Made by a program: the position numbers and the translations under genes. Shown here piece after piece: positions 36,793-38,690 of a stretch of DNA of 38,690 nt. Within the stretch, counting starts at the first letter, position 1. The number at the start of each line of letters is the position of its first letter. Source of the DNA: Lachnospiraceae bacterium. Lineage in GTDB: Bacteria; Bacillota; Clostridia; Lachnospirales; Lachnospiraceae. Location of the stretch: NCBI GenBank assembly GCA_900765975.1, contig CAAFTS010000075.1, positions 1 to 38,690 of the forward strand. Reading direction: 5' to 3'. The notes under the pieces are model-generated. The model worked only from the letters and a program-made list of their open reading frames with translations. It was not told the DNA's origin and did no database searches.

Positions 36793-37633
36793 GAGGAGGA
36801 TGTTCTCAAAAGTGATCATAGACTCGGATGCGTTCCTGGATATGCCCTTATCCACCCAGGCGCTGTATTTCCACTTGTCCATGAGAGCGGATGATGACGG
36901 CTTTTTGAACAATGCAAGGAAGATACAGCGGCTTGTGGGAGCTTCAGACGATGACTTGAAGCTGCTCCTGATGAAGCGTTTTGTCATAGGGTTTGAGGGC
37001 GGTATCCTGGTTATAAAGCACTGGAGGATGAACAATTACCTGAGGAAAGACAGGTACACGCCTACTGTATATCAGGATGAATTATCTATGCTGAAAGTCA
37101 AGGAAAATGGCGCTTATACACTGGAAAAAACCAATGGTATCCAGGTTGGTATACCAGATGGCAACCAGTGTGTAACCCAGGTAAGTATAGGTAAGGATAG
37201 TATAGATAAGATAAGGGAAGAAAAGACTGTATGCCCGGAGCCAGAAATGGCACCGGACCGAAAGAAGGCAATCAGCCTCACCTTGAATGACAAAACAGAG
37301 TATTGGATTTTTGAGGACCAGATAGCTAAGTGGTCGGAGTTGTTTCCTGCTGTGGATGTAATGCAGGAACTCCGTAAGATGAAATCCTGGCTCGACAGCA
37401 ACACAAGTAGACGAAAGACCAAGAGGGGTATTCTTAGGTTCGTGAACGGTTGGCTGTCAAAGGAGCAGGATAAGGGTTGCAGAAATCAGAGATACAGCAC
37501 CCCGCCAAAGGTACATGCTGGTACGGATAACCAGATGGCAGGCCTAAAGGCATTTCTGGCTGCGGAGGAGGCAGGAGATGACAAAGCAGGAATTTACAGT
37601 GATCCTTGCAACGATACATGCAGCATATTCTAA
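36785..37633 (+). CDS. Replisome organiser / replication initiator
   Basis: 282 residues. The N-terminal domain (RRMFSKVIIDSDAFLDMPLSTQALYFHLSMRADDDGFLNNARKIQRLVGASDDDLKLLL) is a winged helix common to Gram-positive phage replication initiators. A linker VSIGKDSIDKIREE encoded by repeated DNA follows, then a C-terminal DnaD-like helical part. It binds the phage origin and recruits helicase through the next gene's product. The repeated DNA in the linker (37181-37220) may be the origin itself. Confidence 0.87.
   Translation: MAERRMFSKVIIDSDAFLDMPLSTQALYFHLSMRADDDGFLNNARKIQRLVGASDDDLKLLLMKRFVIGFEGGILVIKHWRMNNYLRKDRYTPTVYQDELSMLKVKENGAYTLEKTNGIQVGIPDGNQCVTQVSIGKDSIDKIREEKTVCPEPEMAPDRKKAISLTLNDKTEYWIFEDQIAKWSELFPAVDVMQELRKMKSWLDSNTSRRKTKRGILRFVNGWLSKEQDKGCRNQRYSTPPKVHAGTDNQMAGLKAFLAAEEAGDDKAGIYSDPCNDTCSIF
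37181..37220 (+). other. Candidate replication origin with iteron-like repeats
   Basis: AGTATAGGTAAG at 37184-37195 and AGTATAGATAAG at 37199-37210 are direct repeats with a 15-base period, flanked by further GTAAG/ATAAG units. They lie inside the initiator gene, where many phages of this group keep their origin. Inference from repeat and position. Confidence 0.45.
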
Positions 37634-37907
37634 CGAGCGCATATCCGGGGATGAGAGGACGGTCAAGCTCTGGTGGAATTATATGCAGAATATTGAGTAT
37701 AGTGATGCGAGACGGGCACTCGACAGGCATATCATGACAAATAAGTTTGCACCCACTATTGCGGAGATAGCAGGTAGGGCAAAGAAGAATAATCGTTTTG
37801 CAAACTTCTTGCCACGTAACTATGACATGGACAAGTTAGAAGCGGCTTTGCTTACTGCTAATGGCGGCAGGAGGCTGCAGGGAGGAGGCCATAATGGAAA
37901 GAAATAG
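37578..37907 (+). CDS. Helicase loader, G39P-like
   Basis: 109 residues, overlapping the initiator gene by 56 bases. The pattern MTKQEFTVILATIHAAYSNERI, LWWNYMQNIEYSDARRALDRHIMTNKFAPTIAEI is that of the SPP1 G39P-like loader/inhibitor family, which delivers the host or phage helicase to the origin. The C-terminus is basic and glycine-rich. No helicase gene is seen in the window, so the host enzyme is probably recruited. Confidence 0.85.
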   Translation: MTKQEFTVILATIHAAYSNERISGDERTVKLWWNYMQNIEYSDARRALDRHIMTNKFAPTIAEIAGRAKKNNRFANFLPRNYDMDKLEAALLTANGGRRLQGGGHNGKK

Positions 37908-38052
37908 AGAGACTGTTTTACAGGGGTTCCGGACTATGAAAGAGATCTGTGAGCAGGACCAGAGCAAATGCGCACAGTGTCCGGTACAGGATATCTGCTT
38001 GGAGATTAAGGCAGAAATGGTTCCTTCTGAGATGGAACTGCCTTTGGCATAG
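37894..38052 (+). CDS. Small cysteine-bearing protein, 52 aa
   Basis: ATG 37894 follows GGGAGGAGGCCATA. Contains CEQDQSKCAQCPVQDIC, four cysteines in a compact group likely to bind a metal. Helical ends. Overlaps the G39P-like gene by 14 bases. Role unknown; perhaps a small regulator in the replication block. Confidence 0.6.
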   Translation: MERNRETVLQGFRTMKEICEQDQSKCAQCPVQDICLEIKAEMVPSEMELPLA

Positions 38053-38075
38053 TGGAAGAGGAGGGTGAGGATATT

Positions 38076-38510
38076 ATGACATTTAAAGAAAACAATAAGG
38101 TCCGTGGAGAAAGAACACGGGGAGAGATGCTTGAATTTATCAGACAGTACCTTTATGAGCATGGGTATCCGCCCAGCCGCAAGGAAATAGGGGATGGTGT
38201 AGGACTTAAGTCCACATCCTCTGTACAGAGTCATATAGGCAGGATGCTGACCGATGGGATGCTAGAGACAGATGATGAAGCAGGTACTCCCAGAGCGTTG
38301 CGGGTACCGAGGATGAGATATGTGGATACAGAGCTGACGATATTGGACAGGTATCTGGAGTCAGAGCGGACCCGGATCGTGGAGCAGCTCTGTCCATATG
38401 ATATACCGTGGCTGGCACGTGAAATGGGAGAAGAGCGGCTGATGGACAAAGACTGCATGAATGAATGTGAACAGTGCTGGAGGCTTCCATTGAAACCAGG
38501 GAAAGAGTAG
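38076..38510 (+). CDS. LexA-type DNA-binding protein without peptidase domain
   Basis: 144 residues from ATG 38076 after AGGAGGGTGAGG; a GTG at 38052 is less likely. Residues 15-63 form the LexA winged helix (RGEMLEFIRQYLYEHGYPPSRKEIGDGVGLKSTSSVQSHIGRMLTDGML). The C-terminal half lacks the S24 Ser-Lys protease motif and carries CMNECEQC near the end. It could compete with host LexA or act as an SOS-type regulator without self-cleavage. Confidence 0.82.
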   Translation: MTFKENNKVRGERTRGEMLEFIRQYLYEHGYPPSRKEIGDGVGLKSTSSVQSHIGRMLTDGMLETDDEAGTPRALRVPRMRYVDTELTILDRYLESERTRIVEQLCPYDIPWLAREMGEERLMDKDCMNECEQCWRLPLKPGKE

Positions 38511-38530
38511 GAGGGAGTGGAGGACCGATC

Positions 38531-38653
38531 ATGAGATACATATACAGCAGCGGAAGGATACAGATGAACACAAACGGAAAGGCCGGGAACATGAATAAGT
38601 TTATCTTCTGCGGCAGTAAGAAAAAGAAGAGACGTATCAAACATGGTAAATAG
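38531..38653 (+). CDS. Small basic peptide, 40 aa
   Basis: ATG 38531 is preceded by GGAGGGAGTGGAGG. Product MRYIYSSGRIQMNTNGKAGN, followed by a lysine- and arginine-rich end (FCGSKKKKRRIKHGK). No known family; nucleic-acid binding is possible from the charge. Confidence 0.5.
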   Translation: MRYIYSSGRIQMNTNGKAGNMNKFIFCGSKKKKRRIKHGK

Positions 38654-38669
38654 ATAGAAAAGAGGTAAC

Positions 38670-38690
38670 ATGAGTATGATTAATATTGAG
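38670..38690 (+). CDS. Start of a gene that continues at the left end
   Basis: ATG 38670, after AGAAAAGAGGTAAC, begins MSMINIE and runs off the edge. Removing one A, the left-end frame KSLYYSKREAA continues it and ends at 190, so the two pieces are very likely one gene of about 69 residues in a circular genome. Confidence 0.65.

Noticed and set aside
1..38690. CRISPR arrays or insertion sequences
   Set aside because: No spaced direct repeats of CRISPR length and no transposase gene were seen anywhere in the window.

Overview
The window reads as the complete genome of a temperate siphovirus-type phage of a Gram-positive host, most likely a gut clostridium of the Lachnospiraceae type. The grounds are strong AGGAGG ribosome sites, a PBSX/SPP1-like packaging and head set (TerS, TerL, Gp6-like portal, MuF protein, GP20-like scaffold, Minor_capsid 1/2/3, Gp15, XkdX) and an endolysin with aromatic wall-binding repeats; the host assignment is inference. 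It looks circular or circularly permuted rather than a prophage cut out of a chromosome. attP-like arm sites lie intact between the lysis module and the integrase, and the reading frame cut at the right end (38670-38690) continues into the one open at the left end (2-190), apart from a single extra A at position 1.

Layout: 1-2260 holds the last early genes, ending in an ArpU/sigma-like late regulator. 2261-2683 is a structured non-coding region. 2682-4704 is an AT-rich, terminator-bounded cargo cassette (ParA-like ATPase, small protein, HEPN-like protein). 4741-12074 covers packaging, portal, a MuF protein with a C-terminal toxin and its probable immunity gene, scaffold, and a capsid protein with an extra Ig-like domain. 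12091-18503 holds connectors, tail tube, chaperones, tape measure and distal tail protein. 18503-24310 encodes the tail tip and four baseplate/collagen-like fibre proteins. 24043-26275 is a four-site inversion system (shufflon) that swaps the C-terminal receptor-binding knob of the last fibre, with its own tyrosine recombinase inside. 26436-28578 holds XkdX, holin-type proteins and the endolysin.

28646-29552 is an accessory module: a small repressor divergent from a tiny membrane peptide, with matching operators over both promoters. 29553-30203 carries hairpins and the putative attP. 30204-32965, on the minus strand, holds integrase, a zinc-ribbon protein, an ImmA-type protease and a CI-like repressor, with a candidate small RNA transcribed divergently from the integrase. 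From 33045 the rightward early operon runs through Cro, a membrane peptide, an Xis-like protein, Sak3-type annealing protein, HNH nuclease, RusA, a replication initiator with a possible origin, a G39P-like helicase loader, and a LexA-type DNA-binding protein, then joins the left end. An opposite-strand membrane protein (33505-33879) interrupts it and is a candidate superinfection-exclusion gene.

The most notable element is the tail-fibre shufflon. Other points worth testing are the MuF toxin-immunity pair, the ParA/HEPN-like cassette, the structured RNA region beside it, the bistable repressor/peptide module next to attP, and the candidate anti-integrase small RNA.
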